NCBI RefSeq assembly: GCF_900156785.1
Contig: NZ_FTOP01000001.1
Span: 372,001 to 436,000 of the forward strand
Source of the DNA: Belliella pelovolcani
GTDB taxonomy: Bacteria > Bacteroidota > Bacteroidia > Cytophagales > Cyclobacteriaceae
Length of the DNA stretch: 64,000 bases
Direction: 5' to 3'
A program made the position numbers and the translations under genes. Each line of letters opens with the position of its first letter. The stretch's first letter is position 1. The notes beneath the pieces are model-generated. The model made no database searches. It was not told the DNA's origin and saw only the letters and a program-made list of their open reading frames with translations. Of the stretch, positions 33,927-43,537 are shown one piece after another.

Positions 33927-35720
33927 ATGGATAAAATTATTTGTATGACTATTTCCCATTTGGATTGGGCCATCATCGGAGCCTTTTTTGTGATTTCTTT
34001 ATTGATAGGTGTCTTGACCGCTAGAAAAGCTGGTTCTTCATCCAAAGAGTTTTTTCTCTCAGGTAGGAACATGCCTTGGTGGCTTTTGGGTGTTTCCATG
34101 GTGGCCACCACATTCTCTGCGGATACCCCCAATTTGGTCACAGACATTGTCAGAACGAATGGCGTATCTGGAAACTGGGTTTGGTGGGCATTTCTCCTTA
34201 CAGGCATGCTTACGGTATTTGTCTATGCCAAATTATGGAGACGATCTGAATCCACGACAGATTTAGAATTTTACGAAATCCGCTATGGCGGCAAGCCCGC
34301 AGCATTTCTGAGGGCATTTAGGGCCATCTACTTGGGTGTGTTTTTTAATGTAGTGATTATGGCCACAGTAGCCCTTGCTGCAATCAAGATCGGGGGAGTG
34401 ATGTTGGGCTTGAGTCCTATTGAGACACTTTTGATTGCTTCCATCGTCACAGTGATCTACAGTTCACTAGGGGGACTCAAGGGGGTATTATTGACAGATT
34501 TTTTTCAATTTTTCATTGCCATGGCAGGAGCGATTTGGGCCGCTATACATGTCTTAAGTTTACCAGAAATCGGTTCATTGGATAATTTGCTCACCCACCC
34601 AAATGTATCTGATAAATTGAACTTTATACCTGATTTGAGTGATGCAAACTTATTTGTCCCTTTACTATTGATGCCTTTGGCGATCCAATGGTGGGCGACT
34701 TGGTATCCGGGAGCAGAGCCAGGTGGTGGTGGCTACATCGCTCAACGTATGCTTTCTGCCAAAGATGAAAAAAATGCGATTGGAGCGACGCTTCTTTTTA
34801 ATATTGCCCATTATGGTATGCGACCTTGGCCATGGATCATCATTGCTTTGGCTTCCTTGGTGATCTTTCCAAATATCTCGGATATGCAAGCAGCTTTTCC
34901 ACATATCCCAGCAGGTAAACTTGGTCATGATCTGGCCTACTCAGCCATGCTTACCTATCTTCCTGTGGGCTTGGTAGGCTTAGTCTTAGCCTCACTGATT
35001 GCAGCGGTGATGTCTACCTTATCCACACACCTCAATTGGGGCTCTTCTTATGTGGTCAATGACTTCTATCAGCGCTTTATCAAACCACAAGCTTCTGAAA
35101 AAGAATTGGTATTGGTAGGAAGGTTATCCACAATAGGCTTGATGTTCTTGGCTGCATTATTGGCTTTGGAGTTGAATAATGCACTTGAAGCCTTCAATAT
35201 ATTATTGCAAATTGGTGCCGGTACTGGGGCGATTTTTATCCTCCGTTGGTTTTGGTGGAGAATCAATGCTTACACCGAAATCGCAGGTATGGCGATTTCG
35301 TTTTTAGTTGCTATTTTCTTCGAAAAAATCAATCCAGCTTATGAACTTATCCACATTGAAGAAAGCCAAGCTTATCTTAAAATCCTCTATGGGGTAGGTA
35401 TTACGACGATAGGCTGGGTTTTGGTTACCCTCTTTACGCAACCAGAGCAAGATCAAGTGCTCCTAAGTTTTTATCGTAAGATCAAGCCAGCTGCTATCGG
35501 CTGGAATGCTCTTCTGAAAAGATATCCACAGGAAGAAACTGAACAAGGGAGGTTGCCAAAGGAGATAGCACTGATGCTAGTCGGGTCGGTAATGGTCTAT
35601 GCTGTCTTATTCAGCGTAGGTTTTTGGATTTATGGAGAAAGATATGAGGCTACAATAGCAGCTATGATCGCGCTTATTGGTGGAGGGATCATTTTAAAAA
35701 GTTGGAAGGGATTGAAATAA
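33927..35720 (+). CDS. Sodium:solute symporter (SSS family)
   Basis: About 597 residues with some 13-14 membrane helices. Typical SSS signatures are visible: SSKEFFLSGRNMPWWLLGVSM (split by one residue from ATTFSADTP), YSSLGGLKGVLLTDFFQF, and ASLIAAVMSTLSTHLNWGSSY. It imports a solute with sodium. Start is ambiguous among 33897, 33927 and 33945; 33927 (MDKIICM) keeps the first helix intact without overlapping the promoter region. Divergent from the NahK-like kinase, so a sugar or amino sugar is the most likely substrate. No signal for amino-acid specificity was noticed. Confidence 0.82.
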   Translation: MDKIICMTISHLDWAIIGAFFVISLLIGVLTARKAGSSSKEFFLSGRNMPWWLLGVSMVATTFSADTPNLVTDIVRTNGVSGNWVWWAFLLTGMLTVFVYAKLWRRSESTTDLEFYEIRYGGKPAAFLRAFRAIYLGVFFNVVIMATVALAAIKIGGVMLGLSPIETLLIASIVTVIYSSLGGLKGVLLTDFFQFFIAMAGAIWAAIHVLSLPEIGSLDNLLTHPNVSDKLNFIPDLSDANLFVPLLLMPLAIQWWATWYPGAEPGGGGYIAQRMLSAKDEKNAIGATLLFNIAHYGMRPWPWIIIALASLVIFPNISDMQAAFPHIPAGKLGHDLAYSAMLTYLPVGLVGLVLASLIAAVMSTLSTHLNWGSSYVVNDFYQRFIKPQASEKELVLVGRLSTIGLMFLAALLALELNNALEAFNILLQIGAGTGAIFILRWFWWRINAYTEIAGMAISFLVAIFFEKINPAYELIHIEESQAYLKILYGVGITTIGWVLVTLFTQPEQDQVLLSFYRKIKPAAIGWNALLKRYPQEETEQGRLPKEIALMLVGSVMVYAVLFSVGFWIYGERYEATIAAMIALIGGGIILKSWKGLK

Positions 35721-35781
35721 AACCATTTACATTGAAACAGCTACTTATATGATATCACCTTATTTTTTTAACTCAAAAAAT

Positions 35782-36651
35782 CTAATCCTTGAACTTTTGA
35801 AAATAAGCCATATCCACATCAAAAACCTTTCTTTCTTTAACGCCTAGCTGAACTTTTTCAAACATTTTTACCAACTTTTGACCGTCTACTAGTTCGATTT
35901 GTGGTGCTCCATCTCTTGATGCTTCTTTTTCAGCTTCACGAGTAAATGTTCCAGTGGTTAAAATAATTCCCTTTTCTGCTCTTCCGATCATCGCGTTTCT
36001 AAAATCTCCAACTTGGGATCTAGACACTGAGCATTTATATCTTTTGCATTGAAAAATCACTTTAAAACTAACGAATGGATTTACTTCTAGAACACCATAT
36101 CCATCTATCCCTCCATCATGGGACCTACCTACAACTTCAACGTTTTCAAAATCATGCTCTCTTAAAAGTTCTTTACATACATTTTCAAAACCACTCGGAG
36201 AAAGACTCTGCAAAATTTCCAATAAACTATTTTCAGCCTTGATTTCAACTGAATCTGGATCATTTTCTTCCTGCTCTTCTATAACTTCTGATTTTGATTT
36301 ATTAATTCTAGCTTTTTGGTTAATAGCTACCCATTTCAAAAATATTTCTCGAGATTGTTCATCGTTCAAGTAGGTATTTTTCCCCTTTTCTGTAAGTTTC
36401 CAGGTTCCTCTTACAGAGGAATCTAACAATCCTTCCCAAGTTAAATACTGTCTAGCCCAAGCTACTTGATTATGAAATTTATTGGTACCAGATTTCAATG
36501 TTTGATCTAAGAACTCTTCTTTTAAATTTAAGTTTTCAGCTATTTTATCGGATACTTCCTTTGGCTTTCCAGAAAACCCAAGTTCTCTTAATGCATCTAA
36601 AAGTGGGCCAAACCAATTGATAAATTCAGATTTCGATTTTCTTTTTACCAT
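35782..36651 (-). CDS. Mrr-type (type IV) restriction endonuclease
   Basis: A 289-residue protein with an Mrr N-terminal winged-helix-like domain (about 10-95; FHNQVAWARQYLTWEGLLDSS) and a C-terminal PD-(D/E)xK nuclease domain: E155-region SPSGFENVCKELL, GGIDGYG (D183) and FQCKRY (Q201-K203). Mrr enzymes cleave foreign DNA carrying modified bases. It appears intact. It lies 22 nt after gldD on the same strand, so it may be read through from gldD. The locus is AT-richer to the eye than its neighbours and may be a mobile defence gene (inference). No cognate methylase is present, as expected for type IV. Confidence 0.85.
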   Translation of the reverse strand: MVKRKSKSEFINWFGPLLDALRELGFSGKPKEVSDKIAENLNLKEEFLDQTLKSGTNKFHNQVAWARQYLTWEGLLDSSVRGTWKLTEKGKNTYLNDEQSREIFLKWVAINQKARINKSKSEVIEEQEENDPDSVEIKAENSLLEILQSLSPSGFENVCKELLREHDFENVEVVGRSHDGGIDGYGVLEVNPFVSFKVIFQCKRYKCSVSRSQVGDFRNAMIGRAEKGIILTTGTFTREAEKEASRDGAPQIELVDGQKLVKMFEKVQLGVKERKVFDVDMAYFQKFKD

Positions 36652-36673
36652 GAATTCATAACATTTAATTCCA

Positions 36674-37252
36674 TCAATTTTTAAACTCCAAAGTATTGAT
36701 CAGGTGCATCATGTCGATCTTGATGTGTTCAATCACTGGTGCTAGAGAGTCATTTTTCATGGCAGTATCGAAGTAAAGCGCGCCACGGAGAAAGTGCTTA
36801 GTTGAATCTGTCACAAAGAATTGAAACTGGGTAGGTACCTCCCCAGACAATTCTGCGACTACCCCCGTGTATCCTTTGGGAGTCAAAAGGACCGACTCCT
36901 CGATTCCATAAGCTTTGATTTGATGTTTGGCAGTCAAATTGATCGCATCATTGAGTACCAATTTGACATCACCACCCTGACTACCTAGGGGCAGATAGGT
37001 CAGGTGGACTTTGGCCCCCATATCTTGGTAATGTAGATTGATCCAAGCTTCTTCCTTCAAGTTGAAAGTATCCTGTTCCACCGTGGCAGCTTGAGGCTTT
37101 TCAAATAGGTACGGAAAAGAGTCAGAAAGTGACTCAAAAGTGTGTTCAGGCAAATCAATTCTATTGTAACCCATCGGGCGAGGCAAGTAATCTCCGCCGC
37201 AACCCGTCAAAAACATCAGCACCAAAATACTGTTTAAAAACCTACTAGACAT
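36674..37252 (-). CDS. gldD: Gliding motility lipoprotein GldD
   Basis: A 192-residue lipoprotein (LVLMFLTGCGGDYLPRP) whose mature N-terminus DYLPRPMGYNRIDLPEHTF matches the GldD signature (P-x-P-x-GY-x-R-IDLPEH). GldD is required for gliding in Flavobacterium johnsoniae and is part of the gliding/type IX secretion-associated set of Bacteroidota. The usual neighbour gldE is not here; gldD is flanked by an Mrr gene and a divergent DinB-like gene. Its presence points to gliding motility or its machinery in this organism. Confidence 0.85.
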   Translation of the reverse strand: MSSRFLNSILVLMFLTGCGGDYLPRPMGYNRIDLPEHTFESLSDSFPYLFEKPQAATVEQDTFNLKEEAWINLHYQDMGAKVHLTYLPLGSQGGDVKLVLNDAINLTAKHQIKAYGIEESVLLTPKGYTGVVAELSGEVPTQFQFFVTDSTKHFLRGALYFDTAMKNDSLAPVIEHIKIDMMHLINTLEFKN

Positions 37253-37325
37253 AATTCAAAGTTATCATTTTGCTTTGATTTGGATCAGAGATAATTGAAA
37301 TTTAAATAAAAAAGGAAACTTAGCC

Positions 37326-37850
37326 ATGAAAAGATTAAAAACAATCGTAACTCTAGCACTATGCTATGCAGCATTTGTGCTCAATCCATTGCAGGCACAA
37401 ACCAACTTGGAAGAATTCATACTCAAGTGGGATAATGGTAAAGCTTTTACACTAGAAGTAGTGGACAAAATGCCTGAGGAATTGCTCAATTATAAGCCTC
37501 ATGATACCGCCATGAGTTTTACAGAACAAGTGACACATTTATCTTCGGCAATTGTGGGCATCAGTCAAGGATACCTCAATGGTGGTAATCCTGGCTTTCA
37601 AGTTTCTGTCAAACCAGCAAATAAAGCAGAATTGAAGGCTTTTGTAGCCCAGTGCTTTGATTATGGGAAAGAAACTTTCTCAAACCTGACAGAACTAGAA
37701 TTGGCAGAAAAGATCGATATTTTTGGCATGAACGGTAGCAGAAGACAGGTTATTAGCCTGATAGATGACCATGTCACCCATCATAGAGGAGCTGCCGTCT
37801 CTTATATCCGAGCCAATGGTATTGAGCCACCAAGATTTAGAGGTATGTAA
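37326..37850 (+). CDS. Exported DinB-family-like protein
   Basis: A 174-residue four-helix-bundle protein of the DinB/YfiT superfamily with a cleavable signal peptide (VLNPLQAQT). Candidate metal His lie in FTEQVTHLSS and IDDHVTHHRGAAVSYIR, the latter matching the conserved HxxHH-R pattern near the C-terminus. Most DinB-like proteins are cytoplasmic thiol-S-transferases or unknown; export is less common. It is monocistronic, ending 3 nt before an intrinsic terminator. No substrate can be proposed. Confidence 0.75.
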   Translation: MKRLKTIVTLALCYAAFVLNPLQAQTNLEEFILKWDNGKAFTLEVVDKMPEELLNYKPHDTAMSFTEQVTHLSSAIVGISQGYLNGGNPGFQVSVKPANKAELKAFVAQCFDYGKETFSNLTELELAEKIDIFGMNGSRRQVISLIDDHVTHHRGAAVSYIRANGIEPPRFRGM

Positions 37851-37852
37851 GC

Positions 37853-37883
37853 AAAAAAGCCAAGCGATAAACTTGGCTTTTTT
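37853..37883 (+). terminator. Intrinsic terminator of the DinB-like gene
   Basis: AAAAAAGCCAAG and CTTGGCTTTTTT form a 12-bp stem with a 7-nt loop and a terminal T run. It may also serve the convergent nitroreductase. Confidence 0.85.
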
Positions 37884-38060
37884 TAGATGATAATACAGAT
37901 TCTAAATTTACGCTGTTTTACTTGTAAATCGATTAATTGGCTTAAGCGATTTCAATTGGCCAATATCAATTAGTATCTTGTATCTATAATTAATAGAATT
38001 AAGCTATTTGGTTTGAATTTTATAGTTACTGGTAAAATTCAGTTTATTCATATTGTAAAC

Positions 38061-38666
38061 TTATCCTCTTACCCACTCTACCTTCTCTTCAATAGGTCTG
38101 CGTTTTCCTTGTGGATACCTGTCTGTAGCTGGCTTTGCCACATAGAAGAATCCCATCATCATATCTTCCTCTTCCAGTCCAAACCATTCCTTGGCCTCAG
38201 GCCAGAAAGTCGGCCCTCCAGTTCCCCAATAAGCAGCAAGTCCATGAGCAGCAGCAGTGAGGTACATATTCTGAACAGCCATCGCTACTGCGGCAATTTC
38301 CTCCATGACAGGAAGGTTTGCTCGTATGTCACGCTTCATTTTGATAGCGATCACGTGAGAAGCTTTGAGCGGATTCTCTTTGAATTTTTGGTAAGTCGCT
38401 TCTATGAAATTTCCATTCTTCTCAGCTCTCTGCTTATACAATTCGGCCTGAAAGTCAGCAAATTTTTTCAATCCGTCCCCAGAAAAAACCGTAAAACTCC
38501 AAGGTTCTGTCAGTTTGTGGGTTGGTGCCCAATTGGCATTTTCGAGCATCTCTTGAATGATACTATCATCCACGGGGTCATTTTCTTTGAACTGCGCTAT
38601 AAACATGGACCTACGTCCACGGATGATTTTATTTACTTCTTCGATATTGAATTCAGGTCTTTCCAT
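38061..38666 (-). CDS. Nitroreductase family protein
   Basis: A 201-residue FMN-dependent nitroreductase-like oxidoreductase. The N-terminal RGRRSMFIAQF corresponds to the FMN-phosphate-binding RRS motif, followed by ANWAPTHKLTEPWSFTVF (the substrate/FMN loop as in YdjA-like members) and GLAAYWGTGGP near the C-terminal third. NAD(P)H-dependent reduction of nitro or quinone compounds is the family role. It follows the TonB receptor gene by 98 nt on the same strand. A plus-strand frame of 230 codons over the same region is an antisense shadow. Confidence 0.85.
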   Translation of the reverse strand: MERPEFNIEEVNKIIRGRRSMFIAQFKENDPVDDSIIQEMLENANWAPTHKLTEPWSFTVFSGDGLKKFADFQAELYKQRAEKNGNFIEATYQKFKENPLKASHVIAIKMKRDIRANLPVMEEIAAVAMAVQNMYLTAAAHGLAAYWGTGGPTFWPEAKEWFGLEEEDMMMGFFYVAKPATDRYPQGKRRPIEEKVEWVRG

Positions 38667-38764
38667 ATATTTCTTTGGGTTGATTTACTTTTTTACACAA
38701 TGTAAAATGCGAAAAAATGGTTTCATTAAGCTGGTCGTTCTGTTAAGTAATTACACAATATTTA

Positions 38765-41008
38765 CTAAAAAGAATAACCCAGCTTAACACCTCCATAGTA
38801 ATTTCTCAATGGGGCAGGCTGGAAGAATCTGTTAGCAAATGCATTCAGGTCATTTCCTAGGCTGTAGACTTCATTGAGTAAGTTATCCACACCAAGGTAG
38901 ATTTCTGCATCCCACCCTTTCCCAAGACTATTTCTCCAACCCAATCTGGTGTTGACAAGATGATAGGTATCCTGAAATACGGTATTAGCATCATTCAAAG
39001 GCAACTTATCCACAAATTGATGTGTGAAGTTTAAATATATACCAGATCTTGTTCGTAAGTCAAACTGATTGACCAAAGTATTTGGTGCTACACCGGTAAG
39101 CTGATTACCTGAGAAATCATTGCCTCCACTGACAAAATCTGCAAACTCAAAATAATGACCAGTAAATGCATGAGCAATTTTGACCTCTTGGAGCCAAGCT
39201 TGTTGATTTCTCCAAGGAGCATAGTCCACACTAGCCTCTATTCCTCTCTGATTTGTACTTCCTGCATTTCTGAATAAAACCACTCCTTGTTCATTGGTAA
39301 AAGAAGTGATGGTCTGACTCAATTTGAAATAAAAAGCAGTGATATCCACATTGAAAATCCCATAACTTGCTCGATACCCAACCTCATAATTGATCCCTCG
39401 CTCTGCCTCTAAGTCCAAATTGATGCTTCCTTCGTTGGTGCGGACTTCAGCAATACTCGGTGGAGAGAAGCCAGAGCTTATACTTCCATGGATACCTGAG
39501 CGCTGAGACAGTTGGTAAGCCATAGCCAATCTAGGGATGACTAAGGGGTCAAATCTTCGACTATTACGTGATGGTTCATTGGCACTGGCGTCTACACTTC
39601 TGTTGATGTCATATTTGGAGAAATTCTCACTAAATGCCAGCGTCATCAGGAGTTTATCCGTCCACTCTATTTCTATTTGTTGAAAAAGGAATGCCTGAGT
39701 AGTAATCAGGTCATCGCTAAATCTAACGGTATCTGCTTGTCCATTTCTATTTCCAAAGTTTTGGGCAGCAGTATAACCATATTGATATTCACCACCAGCA
39801 ATGAACCTAATCGGAAATCCCCCAAGTCGATCATCACGTGTAAACTTGGTTCTACCGCCATGGCTGAAAGCTGTCTCCCTTTTGTAATCCAATATAAAAG
39901 GATTCTCAAATTCCGTGGTATTGATATAAAGAGCTGTCTCATTTGTAACCTTGTCCGTGAAATCATACCGATGTGAAATGGTTCCATATACAGATTTCTG
40001 CGCAATTGAGCTGTTTTGTTCAATGGATCCAGGCCGAGCTTGTCGTGGATTCTCTTCCAGTTGGGTTCCATTCAGTGCGCCTGGAATCTGATATTGTAGA
40101 TCACTGAATAGAATTTGAGTAGATAAGGATTGTCTCTCTGATGGATTAAAGTGAGTAGCTAGTTGAAATACTTTCCTATCAACTGCGGAATGCTCTCTGA
40201 AACCATCGGACTTTTGATGTACATAAGACGCGCTGATGCCTCCACTGCCTATTTGCTGATCTATGCCAAATCGATATCGCATCAGACCAAAGTCACCCAC
40301 ATTCAAATCAGATGCTATCCTATTTTCCTCAATGGTTCTCCTACTTTCAAAACTGATCACTCCACCATTGCCCGCACCATAAATACTTCCTGCAGGACCT
40401 TTGATGATTTCGGTTTGTTGTACATTACTTAGATCTAATATATTTAAAGGTGTAGTACCATCTGGCGCAGTAAATGGAATGCCATTCCAATAAACCTTCA
40501 CATTCCTCACACCAAAAGGCGATCTCAAGGAACTACCTCGGATAGATATTCTATAGCTAGCTGGCGCACGCTCTTCTACTCGTATACCTGGCTTGGTATT
40601 AAAGGCATTGACGATAGATGTTTCATTGAAGCGATAAAGTTCATTTTCCAAAACTCTACTCACAGCGCCTGCCTGCTGCAACAATGGTCTATCTGACTCA
40701 AAAGCAGCAACTGTAATGGCCGAAAGGTCATTTGTTGTCGGTTTCAGTTTTATGATTTGATCTTGAAAAGAAAGAATTTCTACTGTTAATTTCTGAAAGC
40801 CTAAATGCGAAAAATTGAGTTTTTTAGATTGTGTCAAATCTATTTGTGCAATCCCTTCTTCATTGGTAATAGTATTTTTAATTCCCACTCCAGATATCAA
40901 AACACCCGGAATTGGTTTAAGATTACTTGAATTTACAACCTTGATGGAGGTTTGGGCAAAAAGACTGAGCGACAGGAAAAAGAATAAAGGTATTATCGTT
41001 GCTTTCAT
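38765..41008 (-). CDS. TonB-dependent outer-membrane receptor
   Basis: A 747-residue receptor: signal peptide (LSLSLFAQT), carboxypeptidase-regulatory-like N-terminal domain (about 20-95), plug (NAFNTKPGIRVEERAPASYR, SIRGSSLRSPFGVRNVKVYWNG, GPAGSIYGAGNGGVISFESR) and barrel ending LRNYYGGVKLGYSF. The plug style resembles FecA/siderophore-type receptors more than SusC; no SusD partner is encoded. ATG 41008 (MKATIIP) is preferred over 41035. It is preceded by the M1-peptidase terminator, so it has its own promoter, and no cobalamin riboswitch was seen upstream. The substrate is likely an iron chelate or other small ligand (inference). Confidence 0.85.
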   Translation of the reverse strand: MKATIIPLFFFLSLSLFAQTSIKVVNSSNLKPIPGVLISGVGIKNTITNEEGIAQIDLTQSKKLNFSHLGFQKLTVEILSFQDQIIKLKPTTNDLSAITVAAFESDRPLLQQAGAVSRVLENELYRFNETSIVNAFNTKPGIRVEERAPASYRISIRGSSLRSPFGVRNVKVYWNGIPFTAPDGTTPLNILDLSNVQQTEIIKGPAGSIYGAGNGGVISFESRRTIEENRIASDLNVGDFGLMRYRFGIDQQIGSGGISASYVHQKSDGFREHSAVDRKVFQLATHFNPSERQSLSTQILFSDLQYQIPGALNGTQLEENPRQARPGSIEQNSSIAQKSVYGTISHRYDFTDKVTNETALYINTTEFENPFILDYKRETAFSHGGRTKFTRDDRLGGFPIRFIAGGEYQYGYTAAQNFGNRNGQADTVRFSDDLITTQAFLFQQIEIEWTDKLLMTLAFSENFSKYDINRSVDASANEPSRNSRRFDPLVIPRLAMAYQLSQRSGIHGSISSGFSPPSIAEVRTNEGSINLDLEAERGINYEVGYRASYGIFNVDITAFYFKLSQTITSFTNEQGVVLFRNAGSTNQRGIEASVDYAPWRNQQAWLQEVKIAHAFTGHYFEFADFVSGGNDFSGNQLTGVAPNTLVNQFDLRTRSGIYLNFTHQFVDKLPLNDANTVFQDTYHLVNTRLGWRNSLGKGWDAEIYLGVDNLLNEVYSLGNDLNAFANRFFQPAPLRNYYGGVKLGYSF

Positions 41009-41086
41009 TCGATTAAAATTATTGATCGTCCACATTTTTGTGCTCTTAATTTATTTCTCTTTAACAGCCCTTAGCTATAAATGATT

Positions 41087-41122
41087 AAAAAAACCTGATA
41101 AATATCTTTACCAGGTTTTTTT
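41087..41122 (-). terminator. Intrinsic terminator of the M1 peptidase gene
   Basis: AAAAAAACCTG and CAGGTTTTTTT pair over 11 bp; the loop contains a further TAAA/TTTA pairing. It lies 48 nt beyond the stop at 41171 and separates that operon from the receptor gene. Confidence 0.75.
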
Positions 41123-41170
41123 AATCGTAATTCTTATTCAAAATAGATTTAGAAAATCTAGGATAGAAAG

Positions 41171-43489
41171 TTATTTTCTCTGAGCCCTCTTCATTGGGTT
41201 ATCACCCGTAGAAACGCCTCTTGCTCCACCTGCACTTTTAAATAACTCAAATCTACTAGGAGCGAAAGTTCTTGGCCAATAGTTGTTGGACTCGTCAATA
41301 TCTGCTGTCTCTCTGTATGGATCTAGCACGATATTTTTTACTTCCTTTTTCTTAGCAAATACCTTAGTGACTTCTTTTTCATTGAGTCTCCATATTTCAG
41401 CAGGTATTCTATCCACCTCAGATGTACCATCAGTATAATTGAACTGAATGATCAAAGGCATCACTAATCCGCCTTCATTCTTAAATTTCATCTCATAGAA
41501 ATTTAAGCCACTGTTTAAGAGGTCTTTTTCTTGTTGGCTTAGCCTTGCCATGAAGTCCTTGTATGCTTTTTCATCATCTGGCGTGACAGAGAATGGATTG
41601 TAGCTATTGTAGAAGTCTCTAGTCGCAGGATCAGCTTCTACGATTGTCTGCTCGATATCCTTGGCATTATAGGTTTTAGATACGTAAGACTCTTCTCTAT
41701 CAAATGCTTTTTTTGCATCGGCTTTTTTCTCAGCAGGAGTTCTATTGTCTAATTTATACCAACTCACTTGCTCAATAGAGATATCCACAGGGTCCGTCCC
41801 AAAGAACCAACCCCTCCAGAACCAATCCAAGTCTACACCTGAGGCATCTTCCATTGTTCTGAAGAAATCTTCAGGAGTAGGATGCTTAAACATCCACCTT
41901 TTGGAATATTCTTTAAAAGCAAAGTCAAACAACTCTCTGCCCATGACAGTCTCTCTCAGAATATTCAAAGCTGTCGCAGGTTTTGCATAAGCATTTGGGC
42001 CAAACTGGATGATATTCTCAGAATTGGTCATGATCGGCTCAAGCAAGCTCTGATCACTTCTCATGTAAGGCGCAATCTTGTGCGCAGGTCCCCTTCTAGA
42101 TGGATAGTCTCTGTCCCATTCTTGTTCTGCCATGAACTGCATGAAGGTATTGAGTCCTTCATCCATCCAAGACCATTGTCTCTCGTCAGAATTTACGATC
42201 ATTGGGAAGAAATTATGTCCCACTTCATGAATGATCACGGAGATCATTCCGTATTTGACAGCATCGGTGTAAGTACCGTCAGCATCTGGTCTTCCGTAGT
42301 TAAAACAAATCATCGGATATTCCATACCGTTGCTAGCTTCTACAGAAATCGCTACTGGATATGGATAATCAAAAGTCTTCTCTGAGTAAGACTTGATCGT
42401 GTGAGCTACAACTCTTGTGGAATACTGCTCCCAAAGTGGATTCCCCTCTTTGCCATAATAAGACATGGCCATTACGTCTTTACCACCTTGTTTTACCACC
42501 ATGGCATCCCAAATGAATTTTCTTGAAGAAGTCCAAGCAAAGTCTCTCACATTTTCGGCATGGAAAATCCAAGTCTTCTTATCTTTTGCTTTACCTTTTT
42601 CCAATCTTTCTGCTTCTGCCTGAGTTCTGATCACTACTGGCTTATCGTAAGACTTTTTGGCTTGCTCCCATCTCTGAAGCTCAGTTGCTGAAAGTACTTC
42701 TTCAGGATTTTGCAACACTCCTGTTGATCCTACCATATGGTCTGCAGGAACGGTGATTTTCACTTTATAATCTCCAAAAGTCAAGGCAAATTCACCCCTG
42801 CCAACAAATTCTTTGTTTTGCCAGCCTTCGAAATCAGAATAAACGGCCATTCTCGGGAACCACTCTGCCATGGTGTAGAGGTAATTGCCATCCTTCTCAA
42901 AGTATTCATATCCTGGACGGCCACCGATAAAGCTCATTCTATCATGAATGTTGAAACTCCAGTCCACGGTAAACTCGAAAGTTTCGCCATTTTTCAAAGG
43001 CTGGGGAAGATCCACACGCATCATGGTATTGTTGATGGTAATCTTGAGGTCATCACCCCCCATGGTTTTCACACTGTTGATCTTGTAGCCTAAGTCTTGG
43101 TCATGCCACACAATGTTTTCGATTTGTCGCATGTTCATTCTAGCATTGATGCTATTTTGAGCCATCTTAGGAGTTCTAGAATCAGCCGCTCTCTCGTTTT
43201 GATCCAACTGAATCCAAAGGTAGGTAAGTGGATCTGGAGAATTGTTGTAATAAGTCACCTTCTGCCAGCCTTTGATCGCTTGCTTTTCATCATCAAGCTC
43301 TACCTCGATCTCGTGATCAGCTTTTTGTTGCCAATACATATGACCTGGGGCTCCAGAGGCAGTTCTGTATACATTTGGCGAACGTAACATCGTTCCCAAC
43401 TGCTCAAATCTCTCAGCATGGTTTCTCTGTGCATCTACGCTAAAAGTCACCATTAAGCCAAGGATTACTAGTGTAAATATTCTATTCAT
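41171..43489 (-). CDS. Secreted M1-family metallopeptidase
   Basis: A 772-residue gluzincin. The zinc site is HEVGHNFFPMIVNSDERQWSWMDEG: HExxH followed 18 residues later by Glu in the MDEG segment. The signal peptide (VTFSVDAQR) places it in the periplasm or outside. The N-terminal saddle domain (about 45-230) and long C-terminal region fit the Bacteroidota M1 subgroup; the exopeptidase GxMEN motif appears as NGMEYPM, a weaker version. It follows the HupE-like gene by 48 nt, with a DUF6702 gene divergent next to that, forming a recurrent Bacteroidota neighbourhood. Confidence 0.85.
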   Translation of the reverse strand: MNRIFTLVILGLMVTFSVDAQRNHAERFEQLGTMLRSPNVYRTASGAPGHMYWQQKADHEIEVELDDEKQAIKGWQKVTYYNNSPDPLTYLWIQLDQNERAADSRTPKMAQNSINARMNMRQIENIVWHDQDLGYKINSVKTMGGDDLKITINNTMMRVDLPQPLKNGETFEFTVDWSFNIHDRMSFIGGRPGYEYFEKDGNYLYTMAEWFPRMAVYSDFEGWQNKEFVGRGEFALTFGDYKVKITVPADHMVGSTGVLQNPEEVLSATELQRWEQAKKSYDKPVVIRTQAEAERLEKGKAKDKKTWIFHAENVRDFAWTSSRKFIWDAMVVKQGGKDVMAMSYYGKEGNPLWEQYSTRVVAHTIKSYSEKTFDYPYPVAISVEASNGMEYPMICFNYGRPDADGTYTDAVKYGMISVIIHEVGHNFFPMIVNSDERQWSWMDEGLNTFMQFMAEQEWDRDYPSRRGPAHKIAPYMRSDQSLLEPIMTNSENIIQFGPNAYAKPATALNILRETVMGRELFDFAFKEYSKRWMFKHPTPEDFFRTMEDASGVDLDWFWRGWFFGTDPVDISIEQVSWYKLDNRTPAEKKADAKKAFDREESYVSKTYNAKDIEQTIVEADPATRDFYNSYNPFSVTPDDEKAYKDFMARLSQQEKDLLNSGLNFYEMKFKNEGGLVMPLIIQFNYTDGTSEVDRIPAEIWRLNEKEVTKVFAKKKEVKNIVLDPYRETADIDESNNYWPRTFAPSRFELFKSAGGARGVSTGDNPMKRAQRK

Positions 43490-43537
43490 AGGTTATTTTA
43501 TTTTACTAGACAATATGCTTACAAGTTAATTAATATT

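Noticed and set aside
38013-38705. 230-codon plus-strand ORF
   Set aside because: It lies antisense over the nitroreductase, whose motifs are clear, and its His/Phe/Ser-rich translation is typical of an antisense shadow.
40981-41086. Cobalamin riboswitch upstream of the TonB receptor
   Set aside because: The leader is short, and neither a B12-box-like sequence nor a matching structure is visible.
41882-42385. 167-codon plus-strand ORF
   Set aside because: Antisense to the M1 peptidase; composition is that of a reversed coding strand.
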